The position numbers and the translations under genes are program-made. Below the pieces are notes generated by a model. It ran no database searches. It was not told the DNA's origin and was given only the letters and a program-made list of their open reading frames with translations. Shown here piece by piece: positions 1 through 8,601 of a DNA stretch of 8,601 nt. How positions within the stretch are numbered: the first letter of the stretch is position 1; each line of letters starts with the position of its first letter. The stretch covers positions 1 to 8,601 of the forward strand of contig JAAZAI010000373.1 of the NCBI GenBank assembly GCA_012514445.1, given 5' to 3'. The stretch comes from Lentisphaerota bacterium (GTDB taxonomy: Bacteria; Verrucomicrobiota; Kiritimatiellia; RFP12; UBA3636).

Positions 1-434
1 ATCCCCAGCTCGCGCCAGATCGCGGCCGCCTCCTCGTCCGCCGGGATGTCGCCTTCGCCGGCGAACACCGTCACGTTGAGGCGCTCGGGGGCGAAGCCGA
101 GCTTCTGCGTGAGGAACTCGTGGGACCAGGTGATGGCCTCGCGCTTGAAGTAGTCGCCGAGCGACCAGTTGCCGAGCATCTCGAAGAAGGTCAGGTGGGC
201 GGCGTCGCCCACGGCGTCGATGTCGCCGGTGCGGACGCACTTCTGGACGTCGGTCAGGCGCCTGCCGGCCGGATGCGGCTCGCCCATGAGGTAGGGCACG
301 AGCGGGTGCATGCCGGCGGTGGTGAAGAGCACCGTCGGATCGTTTTCGGGCATCAGGGACGCGCCCGAGATGACCGCATGGCCCTTGGACTTGAAGAAAT
401 CGAGATAGAGCTGGCGCAGGGTGTCGGCTGTCAT
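1..434 (-). CDS. alaS: Alanyl-tRNA synthetase, N-terminal part (runs off the left edge)
   Basis: This class II synthetase charges tRNA-Ala with alanine in the cytoplasm. The 144 complete codons read from the ATG at 434-432 cover the start of the catalytic domain: FTTAGMHPLVPYLMGE (residues 37-52), QKCVRTGDID (64-73, with the motif 2 region), and TFFEMLGNWSLGDYFKREAI (82-101), a signature block of AlaS. The spacing and wording (GEPHPAGRRLTDVQKC, GNWSLGDYF) resemble the compact AlaS subfamily rather than the E. coli type, which reads QKCVRAGGKHNDLDNVG. The catalytic core is seen only in part, and the editing and C-terminal domains lie outside the window. The start is supported by weak Shine-Dalgarno matches (GGAA, twice, just upstream on the minus strand) and by the normal N-terminal length. 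The gene is divergent from hrpA across 131 bases. No frameshift is visible. Confidence 0.95.
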   Translation of the reverse strand, partial: MTADTLRQLYLDFFKSKGHAVISGASLMPENDPTVLFTTAGMHPLVPYLMGEPHPAGRRLTDVQKCVRTGDIDAVGDAAHLTFFEMLGNWSLGDYFKREAITWSHEFLTQKLGFAPERLNVTVFAGEGDIPADEEAAAIWRELG

Positions 435-467
435 AGTTCCGTTTCCGTTGTGAAAAATGTGTGTTTC

Positions 468-497
468 AGTCTACCAGCTTGCGCCCCGGATCATCAA
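468..497 (-). promoter_or_regulatory. Candidate sigma-70-type promoter of alaS
   Basis: On the minus strand TTGATG (497-492, four of six matches to TTGACA) is followed after 18 bases by TAGACT (473-468, four of six matches to TATAAT). Transcription would start near 461, giving an untranslated leader of about 27 bases before the alaS ATG at 434. Each box is only a moderate match, so this rests mostly on position and spacing. Confidence 0.4.
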
Positions 498-528
498 GAA
501 GAAACCACCGTACCGCCCAGATTTAGTG

Positions 529-558
529 TTGAGCGAGATGGGGTCGCGCCGGTATAAT
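529..558 (+). promoter_or_regulatory. Candidate promoter of hrpA giving a leaderless mRNA
   Basis: TTGAGC (529-534, four of six matches to TTGACA), an 18-base spacer and a perfect TATAAT (553-558) form a good sigma-70-type promoter in otherwise GC-rich DNA. The -10 box ends 7 bases before the hrpA ATG at 566, so the normal start distance puts the first transcribed base at about 565 or 566. No Shine-Dalgarno sequence is visible between the -10 box and the ATG. Its -35 box lies 31 bases from the proposed alaS -35 box on the opposite strand, so the two promoters would be back to back without overlapping. Confidence 0.6.
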
Positions 559-565
559 CGCGGGC

Positions 566-3500
566 ATGACCGAAGCGGAGGAGAACAGCGGACGCAATGC
601 GGCGGAGGCGCCCGAAACGACCTCCGTCCTGCCGATCGTCGCCCACAAGGCGGAGATCGTTGCCGCGATCCGAGACCACCAGGTCGTCGTCATCTGCGGG
701 GAGACCGGCTCGGGCAAGACGACCCAGATCCCACAGATCTGCCTGCAGATGGGCCGCGGACGCCACGGTCTCGTCGCCTGCACGCAGCCGCGCCGCATCG
801 CCGCGGTGACCGTCGCCGAACGCGTCGCCCAGGAGATGGGGCCCCTCGGAGGGCTTGTCGGCTGGCAGCACCGCTTCGCCCGCAACACGACGCGGGACAA
901 CAAGATCAAGTTCATGACCGACGGCATCCTGCTCGCGGAGATTCGCGACAACCCGATGCTGCCGCAGTACGACACGATCATGGTGGACGAGGCGCACGAA
1001 CGCACGCTCAACATCGACTTCATCCTCGGCTGCCTCCGGAAAATCCTGCCCCGCCGACGCGATCTCAAGGTCATCGTCTCCTCCGCCACGCTCGAAACGC
1101 GGCGCTTCTCGGATTTCTTCGGCGGCGCCCCCGTCGTCACCATCCCCGGACGGACGTTCCCCGTCGAAGTCCGCCACCGCGAACTCGACGAGGACGCCGA
1201 CCTCGCCCAAAGCGTCGCCGACGCGGCGCTGGACGCGCTCGCGGAGCAGCCCGAAGGCGACCTGCTCGTCTTCCTGCCGGGCGAGCGAGACATTCGCGCC
1301 GCGAGCGACGTGCTGCGGGAGCGCGTTCCCGACGGCGCGCTCGTCATTCCGCTGATGGCGAGCCTTCCTCCGGCCGAACAGCGCCGCGCGTTCCAGACCG
1401 TGCCCGGTCGGCGGCGGATCGTCGTCTCGACCAACGTCGCCGAAACCTCCGTGACGATACCGGGCATCCGCTGCGTCATCGATTCCGGCCTGGCGCGCAT
1501 CAGCCGCTACAACGCCCGGGCGCACGTCAAACGCCTCCACATCGAAACCATCTCGCAAGCCTCCGCCGAGCAGCGCAAGGGGCGCTGCGGCCGCATCGGC
1601 CCGGGCCTCTGCATCCGGCTCTATTCGGAAGAGGACCTGAAACGGCGCCCCGAGTACACGGAGCCCGAAATCCGCCGCACGTCCCTTGCCGGACTCATCC
1701 TCTCGATGCTCGACTGGCGTCTCGGCGACATCGACGACTTCCCCTTCGTCCAGCCCCCCGCCTCCGCCATGGTCCGCGAAGGCTGCAAGGAGCTTCTCGA
1801 GCTGGGGGCGATCGCCGAGAATCCGCCGCGCCGCGACGGGAGTCCGCCCGCGACGCGCCACGGCATCACGGCGCTGGGGCGCCAGATCGTGCGCTTCCCG
1901 CTCGAACCGCGCCTCGCGCGGATGCTCCTCGCCGCGGAGCGCGAACGCTGCATGCGCGACGCGCTCGTCGTCGTCTCGGCGCTTGCCTGCGAGGATCCGC
2001 TCGTGCGTCCCGCGGACAAGCTCGACGAGTCCGCCAAGCTGCATGCGAAATTCAAGACCGAGAAGTCCGACTTCGCCGGGATCATCCTGCTCTGGCGATT
2101 CTTCCACGACGCTTCGAAACCCCTCTCCCGCTCCGCCGCGCGTCGGCGCTGCCTCGACCATTGCGTCTCCTACCGCCGGCTCGTCGAATGGGAGGATGTG
2201 CGCAACCAGCTCGAGGCGCAACTGCGCGCCGAAGGCATCGACACCCAGTCGCAGTCGGACTCCGACGCTCCGCTCCACAAGGCGTTGCTCGCGGGCATGC
2301 TCTCCGGGATCGGCACGTGGGACCCCGACGCGCGGGAATACAAGGGCGCCAACGGCGTGCGCTTCTCCATCTTCCCCGGCTCGGGGCTCTACAAGACTAC
2401 GCCGCAGTGGGTCATGAGCGCGGAGCTGGTCGACACGTCGCGGCTCTACGCCCGCCGCGTCGCCGTCATCGATCCGGCCTGGATCGAGCCCATCGCGCGT
2501 CACGTCTGCCGCTACAACTTCCACGGCGAATACTGGGATCCGAAGTTCGGCACGGCGCGCGCCCTGCGCACCGTCGTGCTCCACGGTCTCGTCGTCTCCG
2601 AGGGCGTCCGGGCCGACATTTCGCGCATCGAACCGGAGACCGCCCGCGCGATCTTCATCCGCCACGGCCTCGTCGAGGGCGAATTCCCCAAGCCGGTTCC
2701 GGGCGTCGTCAAGGACAACCTCGACTTCATGGGCCGGCGCATGGCGGCCTCCCACAAGACGCGCAGCGCCAACCCCGAGTACGACCTCGAGATGTTCATC
2801 GCGCGCTACGCCAAGATCCTCCCCAGGGACTGCGTCAACGTCCCCGCGCTGCGGAACTGGCTCGCCCACGCCCCGCACACGGAAACCGATGCGTTGCGTT
2901 TCACAGACGCCGACTTCGAAACGCCCCCGGACGACGGGGCCGGCTTCCCCGACCAGGCCGAGATCGCGGGGCGCCGCCTGCCCCTCGTCTATCGCCACAA
3001 CCTGCGCGCCGAGGACGACGGCATCACCTGCACCGTCCGCGTCCCCGACATCCCGCTGCTGCGGCTCTGGCTCTCCGACTGGCTCGTGCCCGGCGCGCTT
3101 CAGGACAAGGTCGTCGCGATGCTGAACATGCTCACGAACGCGGAGGTCACCGCCATCGCCAAGGCGCTGGGCGGCGACCTCAGGGCGCGGGACGTGCCTG
3201 GCATCGCAGCGCGCTGCCTCGAGGACATGGATCCGCATGTTCCGCTGTCCGTGTCACTGGCCCGCACGCTCAGCCGAAAGACGCGCATCGGCTACGCGCC
3301 TTCGCTCTGGGACGAAACCCGGATGCCGTCGCATCTTCGCATCCGCTGGCGCGTGGTCGACGAACGCAAACAGGAGGCGTTCGTGTCGCGATCGAAGCCG
3401 GAGGTGTTCGAGTTCCATCGCGAACTCGTTTCGCTCGCACCCGCGATCGCGGATTCACGGGTTGCGCCCACGTTCGGCAAAACCGGGTTCCGCGAAATGC

Positions 3501-4423
3501 GGGGCATCCGAACGATCGACTTCCCCGACATCCCCGAGGAGATTCAGATCGGCCATGCGGGCGCGCCGCTCATCGCCTATCCCGCGCTCTGCGACGACGG
3601 CGACGCCGTCTCGCTGCGCCTCTTTCCCGTTCGCGAAACCGCGACCGCCGCGCATCGCGGCGGCGTCCTCAAGCTGGTCGCCCTCGTCGAAGGACCGCAT
3701 CTGCGCCGCGGTGGCGGGGTGCGCACACTGCCATCCCGGACGAAGCCGGCCCCGATCCGCAAAGGGCTCGATTCGCTTGGCGAAGCGTTCGCCGCGGCGC
3801 GTCCGGGCTCGCGCCTGCCGGCGCAGCCGGACCTCGCCGCCGATCTCCTCCGGGGCGCGCTCCAGGCGGTCTTCGCGGAGGGTCCCGCTCTCCTGCCCCG
3901 CACAGCGGCCGCGCTGGCGCACCACGTCGCGGCGCGTAGTCCGCATTTCGCCGGGATCCACGACGCGCTGACAAAACTGGTGTCGGCGATCCTGGCCTCG
4001 GCCGAGGACTGCCTGCGGGAGCTGGACCATGCGAGAAAGCTTCCGGAGGAAAGCGCGGCGGACATCGCCGAGCAGATCGGCTGGCTCGTCTTTCCGGGTT
4101 TCGCGCGGGAGGTGCCGTACAAGCGCCTGCTGGAGTATCCCCGCTATCTCGAGGCCGTGCGGGTCCGCATCGAACGCGGCAACCTCGATCCGGCGAAGGA
4201 ACGCAGGAAGTTCGAGTCGGTCCGCCCGATCTGGGCCCGCCACACCGCGTTCGCGAAGGCGGCCGCGGAGGCGCCGCCGCACAACGCGAACGCGCTCGAG
4301 GAGCATCGCTGGATGATCGAGGAACTGCGCGTGTCGGTCTGGGCGCAGGAGCTGCGCACGCCGACGCCCGTGTCGCCCCAGCGCCTGGACAAGCTCTGGG
4401 AGGCAGCGCAGACCTTCGGGTGA
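566..4423 (+). CDS. hrpA: ATP-dependent RNA helicase HrpA (DEAH box)
   Basis: This is a 3'-to-5' DEAH/RHA-type RNA helicase; in E. coli HrpA has been linked to mRNA processing and to rescue of stalled ribosomes. At 1285 residues it matches the roughly 1300 of E. coli HrpA. Motifs in order: Walker A GETGSGKT (45-52), TQPRR (73-77), DEAH (141-144), SAT (173-175), FLPGE (236-240), STNVAETSVTIPGI (288-301) and motif VI QRKGRCGR (336-343). HA2 follows from about 373, then an OB fold (about 571-647), then the long DUF3418 C-terminal region (about 665-1280) ending in the HrpA-like block HRWMIEELRVS (1247-1257). All helicase motifs look intact. The start is forced: an in-frame TGA lies at 530-532, no start codon occurs between it and 566, and no ATG, GTG or TTG follows before the Walker A motif. 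It appears to be transcribed alone. The stop is TGA at 4421-4423. Confidence 0.97.
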   Translation: MTEAEENSGRNAAEAPETTSVLPIVAHKAEIVAAIRDHQVVVICGETGSGKTTQIPQICLQMGRGRHGLVACTQPRRIAAVTVAERVAQEMGPLGGLVGWQHRFARNTTRDNKIKFMTDGILLAEIRDNPMLPQYDTIMVDEAHERTLNIDFILGCLRKILPRRRDLKVIVSSATLETRRFSDFFGGAPVVTIPGRTFPVEVRHRELDEDADLAQSVADAALDALAEQPEGDLLVFLPGERDIRAASDVLRERVPDGALVIPLMASLPPAEQRRAFQTVPGRRRIVVSTNVAETSVTIPGIRCVIDSGLARISRYNARAHVKRLHIETISQASAEQRKGRCGRIGPGLCIRLYSEEDLKRRPEYTEPEIRRTSLAGLILSMLDWRLGDIDDFPFVQPPASAMVREGCKELLELGAIAENPPRRDGSPPATRHGITALGRQIVRFPLEPRLARMLLAAERERCMRDALVVVSALACEDPLVRPADKLDESAKLHAKFKTEKSDFAGIILLWRFFHDASKPLSRSAARRRCLDHCVSYRRLVEWEDVRNQLEAQLRAEGIDTQSQSDSDAPLHKALLAGMLSGIGTWDPDAREYKGANGVRFSIFPGSGLYKTTPQWVMSAELVDTSRLYARRVAVIDPAWIEPIARHVCRYNFHGEYWDPKFGTARALRTVVLHGLVVSEGVRADISRIEPETARAIFIRHGLVEGEFPKPVPGVVKDNLDFMGRRMAASHKTRSANPEYDLEMFIARYAKILPRDCVNVPALRNWLAHAPHTETDALRFTDADFETPPDDGAGFPDQAEIAGRRLPLVYRHNLRAEDDGITCTVRVPDIPLLRLWLSDWLVPGALQDKVVAMLNMLTNAEVTAIAKALGGDLRARDVPGIAARCLEDMDPHVPLSVSLARTLSRKTRIGYAPSLWDETRMPSHLRIRWRVVDERKQEAFVSRSKPEVFEFHRELVSLAPAIADSRVAPTFGKTGFREMRGIRTIDFPDIPEEIQIGHAGAPLIAYPALCDDGDAVSLRLFPVRETATAAHRGGVLKLVALVEGPHLRRGGGVRTLPSRTKPAPIRKGLDSLGEAFAAARPGSRLPAQPDLAADLLRGALQAVFAEGPALLPRTAAALAHHVAARSPHFAGIHDALTKLVSAILASAEDCLRELDHARKLPEESAADIAEQIGWLVFPGFAREVPYKRLLEYPRYLEAVRVRIERGNLDPAKERRKFESVRPIWARHTAFAKAAAEAPPHNANALEEHRWMIEELRVSVWAQELRTPTPVSPQRLDKLWEAAQTFG

Positions 4424-4430
4424 ATCGCTA

Positions 4431-4444
4431 AATTTCCCGAAATT
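4431..4444. repeat. Perfect inverted repeat upstream of the isomerase promoter
   Basis: AATTTC-CC-GAAATT has two perfect 6-base arms around a 2-base centre, 8 bases after the hrpA stop codon and just upstream of the candidate -35 box at 4448. The loop is too short and the stem too AT-rich for a convincing terminator. A binding site for a dimeric regulator is a reasonable reading, but a chance match cannot be excluded. Confidence 0.35.
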
Positions 4445-4447
4445 CGT

Positions 4448-4476
4448 TTGCACAGACGGGAGGGACTTGGTACATT
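4448..4476 (+). promoter_or_regulatory. Candidate promoter of the isomerase-murE operon
   Basis: TTGCAC (4448-4453), a 17-base spacer and TACATT (4471-4476) form a weak sigma-70-type promoter. A TG at 4468-4469 one base before the -10 box gives an extended -10 element (TGGTACATT), which can make up for a poor -35 box. Transcription would start near 4483, leaving a leader of about 57 bases. No better promoter is seen closer to the start codon. Confidence 0.4.
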
Positions 4477-4487
4477 CAAAAGTGGTT

Positions 4488-4502
4488 GCGGAACGTTTCC
4501 GC
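4488..4502. promoter_or_regulatory. Perfect palindrome at the predicted transcription start: operator, attenuator or hrpA terminator
   Basis: GCGGAA-CGT-TTCCGC has perfect 6-base arms around a 3-base centre. It lies 5 to 19 bases after the predicted transcription start of the isomerase gene. Its AACGTT core resembles operators of LacI-family regulators, which often control sugar genes. Alternatively, the hairpin followed by TTCTTTG (4503-4509) could act as a weak intrinsic terminator, ending hrpA transcripts or attenuating the operon. The stem is short and the T tract is interrupted. Confidence 0.45.
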
Positions 4503-4539
4503 TTCTTTGACCTCAAGCCACACCGACCAAGGAAACACC

Positions 4540-5348
4540 ATGCCCAAGCCCCTCTCCGTCCAGCTCTACTCCCTCCGCGACTACTCGAAGACCCGCGAGG
4601 ATTTCGTCAACGTCGTCAAGCGCGTCGCCGACATCGGCTTCCAGGGCGTCGAGCCCGCCGGCCTCCACGACATCCCTCCCGCCGAATTCAAGAAGTTGCT
4701 CGACGATCTCGGCCTGAAGATCTTCTCCTCGCACTCGCCCTGGGCGCGCAATCCCGGCGGCGTCTCCGAAATCGTCGACACCCTCGGCGCCCTCGGCCTC
4801 AAGACCTGCGTCTGCGGCTACGGCCCCGACGAGTTCAAGGATCTCGACGCCATCAAGGCCACGGCCGAGAACACCAACAAGATCATCGAGAAGCTCAAGC
4901 CCGCCGGCATCACGCTCTTCCAGCACAACCACTATTGGGAGTTCGAACGCATCGACGGCACGCTCAAGTACGACATCTATCGCCAGCTCTGCCCCGAGGT
5001 GAAGTACCAGATCGACTGCTTCTGGTCCACCAACAAGGGCGCGGAAGACCCCGTCGCCATGCTCAAGCGCTTCGCCAAGGACACCATCCTCATCCACATG
5101 AAGGACGGCGTCTGCCGCCAGCAGGCCGCCGTCGACGGCATGAAGAACGGCCTCCTCGACATGAAGATCGACCTGATGCCCCTCGGCACCGGCGAACTGC
5201 CGATCAAGGACCTCGTCGCCAACGCCCCCAAGCAAGTCTCCACGATCATCGTCGAACTCGACTACGTGGCCGAAGGCCTCGACATGTGGGAATCCATCGA
5301 GAAGAGCTACCGCTTCATGACCTCGAACGGACTGGGCGCCGGAAACAA

Positions 5349-5352
<4 letters not shown>
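4540..5352 (+). CDS. Sugar phosphate isomerase/epimerase-like protein (xylose isomerase-like TIM barrel)
   Basis: This 270-residue protein belongs to the xylose-isomerase-like TIM-barrel superfamily, which includes inosose dehydratase (IolE), ketose epimerases and endonuclease IV. Such enzymes usually isomerise, epimerise or dehydrate sugars with a divalent metal; the substrate here cannot be told. Typical landmarks are SVQLYSLRD (6-14), GVEPAG (36-41), QHNHYWEF (128-135), QIDCFW (157-162), HMKDG (186-190) and VELD (238-241). By analogy E134, D159, H186 and E239 would bind the metal. There is no signal peptide. The ATG at 4540 is preferred over an in-frame ATG at 4486 because AAGGA (4529-4533) lies 6 bases upstream and the barrel begins at once; the upstream start would also place the palindrome at 4488 inside the gene. 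The TGA overlaps the GTG start of murE, implying one mRNA and coupled translation. Confidence 0.88.
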
Positions 5353-6962
<1,610 letters not shown>

Positions 6963-6968
6963 ACGCCC

Positions 6969-8288
6969 CTACAGTTCCCGCCGTCTCAGCGCCAGCGCCG
7001 CCAGTACGCCGAAGCCCAACGGCAACAGCAACCCCGTGTAGAGCGCTGATTTGAGTGCGGCGCGTGGCGAGATCGCGATCCCATCCCCGAGTCGGTCGAG
7101 GGCCTCGACCTCGGACATCGGCATCAGCGCTGTCGCGACAGCGCTCGACATCGACCTCGAAAACGCATCGAGCGCGTGGTCGAACGCCGTCTCCTCGCGG
7201 GCCGCGCCATCGTGCGAATGGCCCGCCTCGACGCCCTCCTCCACCAGATCGCTGCGGCCGACGATGGCGATGAGCACCAGCGCGCTCGCCGTGAACGCCG
7301 CCACCGGGAACGAAAACATCGCGCCGCAGGCCACGCCGATCGCGGCCAGGAGCGACAGCACCGCCAGCAGCGCGATCCAGCACTTGAGCATGTTGCGCAC
7401 GACGCCGCCGTCCGGGACGGTCACCGTCATTGAATCGCCGTGCTGCACCAACACCGCCATCCCATCTGCCGCCGCCGTGTTTGTGAAGACGACCTTCAGC
7501 GCCGGGCCTTTCACCGACCCCGCGGGCACGTCGAAGACGACTTCGCCCTTGTCGTCTTCGTTGATCCGCCGGACCGACATCACGTCGCCGGCCGGATCGA
7601 GCACGGCGCACTCGCCCTCGCACCCCGACGAGGCGCCGAACGACGAGAGAAACTTGAACTTCACCGTCATCGCGAGGGCGTCGTCGTCAGGGCGAAGCGC
7701 GAAGACCCACTGACGGCTCTGGCCGGGTTCGACGGGGAAATGGGCCGTCAGCAGATCCTTCTCGATCGACGCGATCACGTCGTCCTTCGAAGCGCCCGCC
7801 GGCACCGCGCCCTGCGACTGCGCATGCGCAAAGAGCCTCTCGGCCTCGGTCCGCAGCGTCGCCGCATCGAGTTCCAGACGGCGCGAGACGGACGTGACCT
7901 CCGACGAGATGCCTTTGATCTTGAGCTGCGCGAACGCCGCCGCCACGGCGACGAGCAGGAGCGCGCCGTTCACCACGACGAGGCCGAGCCAGCGCCCCAG
8001 CCAGATTTCGAAAGGGCGAGCCGGCGAGACGGCCGTGGGCGCATGGCGACCCGCCTCGATGTCGGAGGCCACCGCCGCGCAGCCCGCCCAAAGGGTGGCC
8101 GCGCCGAGCACGCCGGCCGCGACGCCCAGCGTCCACGTCAGCAGCATGCGCATCTCGCCCTGCGCGGTGCCATCCCCGCGAATGCCCGCCAGAATGACCG
8201 CCAGCAGCGCCAGAAGCCCGAGCACCAGACGCGAGCGCAGCGGTGCGCGGATGCCCAGCAGCGCGATCGCGGCGACGCGGCGGATCAT
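6969..8288 (-). CDS. ABC-2 type transporter permease with a large extracytoplasmic domain
   Basis: This 439-residue inner-membrane protein is the membrane partner of the ATPase encoded just upstream. Six hydrophobic segments are visible at about residues 21-36, 48-74, 97-120, 302-323, 326-343 and 412-433. Arg near the N-terminus (IRRVA, PLRSR) and at the end (RRREL) put both termini in the cytoplasm. The stretch SDIEAGRHAPTAVSPARPFE (75-94) between segments 2 and 3 is typical of NosY-like ABC-2 permeases and likely contacts the ATPase. Residues 121-301 would form an extracytoplasmic domain of about 180 residues, beginning with a charged helical region. It contains CEGEC (223-227); a second outer loop has HSHD (357-360). 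The ATG at 8288 overlaps the ATPase stop as ATGA and has AAAAGGA 10 bases upstream on its strand. The substrate is unknown; such pairs usually export compounds or serve membrane-protein maturation. Confidence 0.82.
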   Translation of the reverse strand: MIRRVAAIALLGIRAPLRSRLVLGLLALLAVILAGIRGDGTAQGEMRMLLTWTLGVAAGVLGAATLWAGCAAVASDIEAGRHAPTAVSPARPFEIWLGRWLGLVVVNGALLLVAVAAAFAQLKIKGISSEVTSVSRRLELDAATLRTEAERLFAHAQSQGAVPAGASKDDVIASIEKDLLTAHFPVEPGQSRQWVFALRPDDDALAMTVKFKFLSSFGASSGCEGECAVLDPAGDVMSVRRINEDDKGEVVFDVPAGSVKGPALKVVFTNTAAADGMAVLVQHGDSMTVTVPDGGVVRNMLKCWIALLAVLSLLAAIGVACGAMFSFPVAAFTASALVLIAIVGRSDLVEEGVEAGHSHDGAAREETAFDHALDAFSRSMSSAVATALMPMSEVEALDRLGDGIAISPRAALKSALYTGLLLPLGFGVLAALALRRREL

Positions 8289-8601
8289 GACTTGCGGGTC
8301 CTTTTGATCGTCGCCAGGAAGAACGCCTCGAGCGTCATCGACGGACGATCCAACTCGACATGCGCACCTTCGGCCTCCATCTGACGGCAAAAGTCCTCAG
8401 CGCGTTCCGGTGTCATGTCGGTGATGGTCATCTGGAGTCCTTCACGCGCCTTAAGCAAGTCGTCGAGGCGCCCTTCGGCGCGAATTTTGCCGTCTCCGAG
8501 GATCACGACCCGGTCGCACACGTCCTCGACTTCGGCAAGGAGATGCGACGACAGCAACACGGTCCGTCCCTCGGCGGCGAGATCCTTGATGAGCGTCTTC
8601 A
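8285..8601 (-). CDS. ABC transporter ATP-binding protein, C-terminal part (runs off the right edge)
   Basis: The last 104 residues of an ABC ATPase are present. LLSSHLLAEVEDVCDRVVIL contains the H-loop histidine (SSH), which completes the ATP site, followed by DGKIRAEGRLDDLL, typical of the CcmA/NatA-like ATPases that pair with ABC-2 permeases. The final 60 residues or so form a small C-terminal domain (MTITDMTPERAEDF onward). The Walker A, signature and Walker B motifs would lie beyond the window and are not seen. The TGA (8287-8285) overlaps the ATG of the permease gene, so the two proteins are probably made together from one mRNA whose promoter is off the window. Confidence 0.92.
   Translation of the reverse strand, partial: KTLIKDLAAEGRTVLLSSHLLAEVEDVCDRVVILGDGKIRAEGRLDDLLKAREGLQMTITDMTPERAEDFCRQMEAEGAHVELDRPSMTLEAFFLATIKRTRKS

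Noticed and set aside
494..3238. A 914-codon open frame antisense to hrpA
   Set aside because: It mirrors the codon pattern of hrpA in GC-rich DNA, where stops are rare in the shadow frames. Its translation is rich in Arg, Asp, Gly and Ala and shows no recognisable family, while hrpA carries all helicase motifs.
457..3939. A 1160-codon open frame overlapping hrpA in another plus-strand frame
   Set aside because: The translation is dominated by Arg, Pro and Ala with no domain, as expected from an out-of-frame read of a GC-rich gene.
4467..5348. Possible N-terminal extension of MurE upstream of 5349 in the same frame
   Set aside because: This stretch is the out-of-frame shadow of the isomerase gene, very rich in Arg and His. 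MurE similarity starts right after the GTG at 5349.
7440..8384. A 314-codon plus-strand open frame opposite the permease
   Set aside because: The product is a low-complexity Arg/His-rich sequence, and the minus-strand frame encodes a coherent six-segment membrane protein.
8289..8390. Longer N-terminus for the permease, starting at 8390
   Set aside because: The added residues are the shadow of the ATPase C-terminus. The ATG at 8288 has a Shine-Dalgarno sequence and the ATGA overlap usual for such pairs.

Overview
The window is GC-rich, gene-dense chromosomal DNA of a bacterium with a meso-diaminopimelate peptidoglycan. No rRNA, tRNA, CRISPR array, insertion sequence or phage gene is visible. 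The compact type of alanyl-tRNA synthetase, the HrpA helicase with its full C-terminal region, the xylose-isomerase-like protein and the NosY-like ABC-2 permease would fit a Gram-negative lineage such as the PVC group (Verrucomicrobiota, Lentisphaerota, Kiritimatiellota). That placement is only a guess from protein flavour.

Layout. (1) 434 down to 1, minus strand: 5' part of alaS. (2) 435-565: divergent promoter region between alaS and hrpA, with a perfect TATAAT ending 7 bases before the hrpA ATG. (3) 566-4423, plus: hrpA, a DEAH-box RNA helicase of 1285 residues. (4) 4424-4539: a control region with two short perfect inverted repeats around a candidate promoter. (5) 4540-5352, plus: a sugar phosphate isomerase/epimerase-like TIM barrel, overlapping by 4 bases (GTGA) with (6) 5349-6962, plus: murE, the UDP-MurNAc-tripeptide synthetase, which carries a repetitive Pro/Ala/Gly-rich in-frame insert near its C-terminus. 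(7) Six bases further on, a convergent minus-strand pair: an ABC-2 type permease (8288 down to 6969) preceded by the 3' end of its ATPase gene (8601 down to 8285), overlapping by ATGA.

The genes fall into four transcription units: alaS (translation), hrpA (RNA helicase, ribosome-linked in E. coli), isomerase-murE (sugar metabolism joined to cell-wall synthesis) and an ABC exporter pair. Nothing here looks like a complete undescribed system. The most unusual points are the repetitive palindromic insert in murE, the apparent leaderless hrpA mRNA, and the translational coupling of murE to a sugar isomerase-like gene away from the other cell-division and cell-wall genes.
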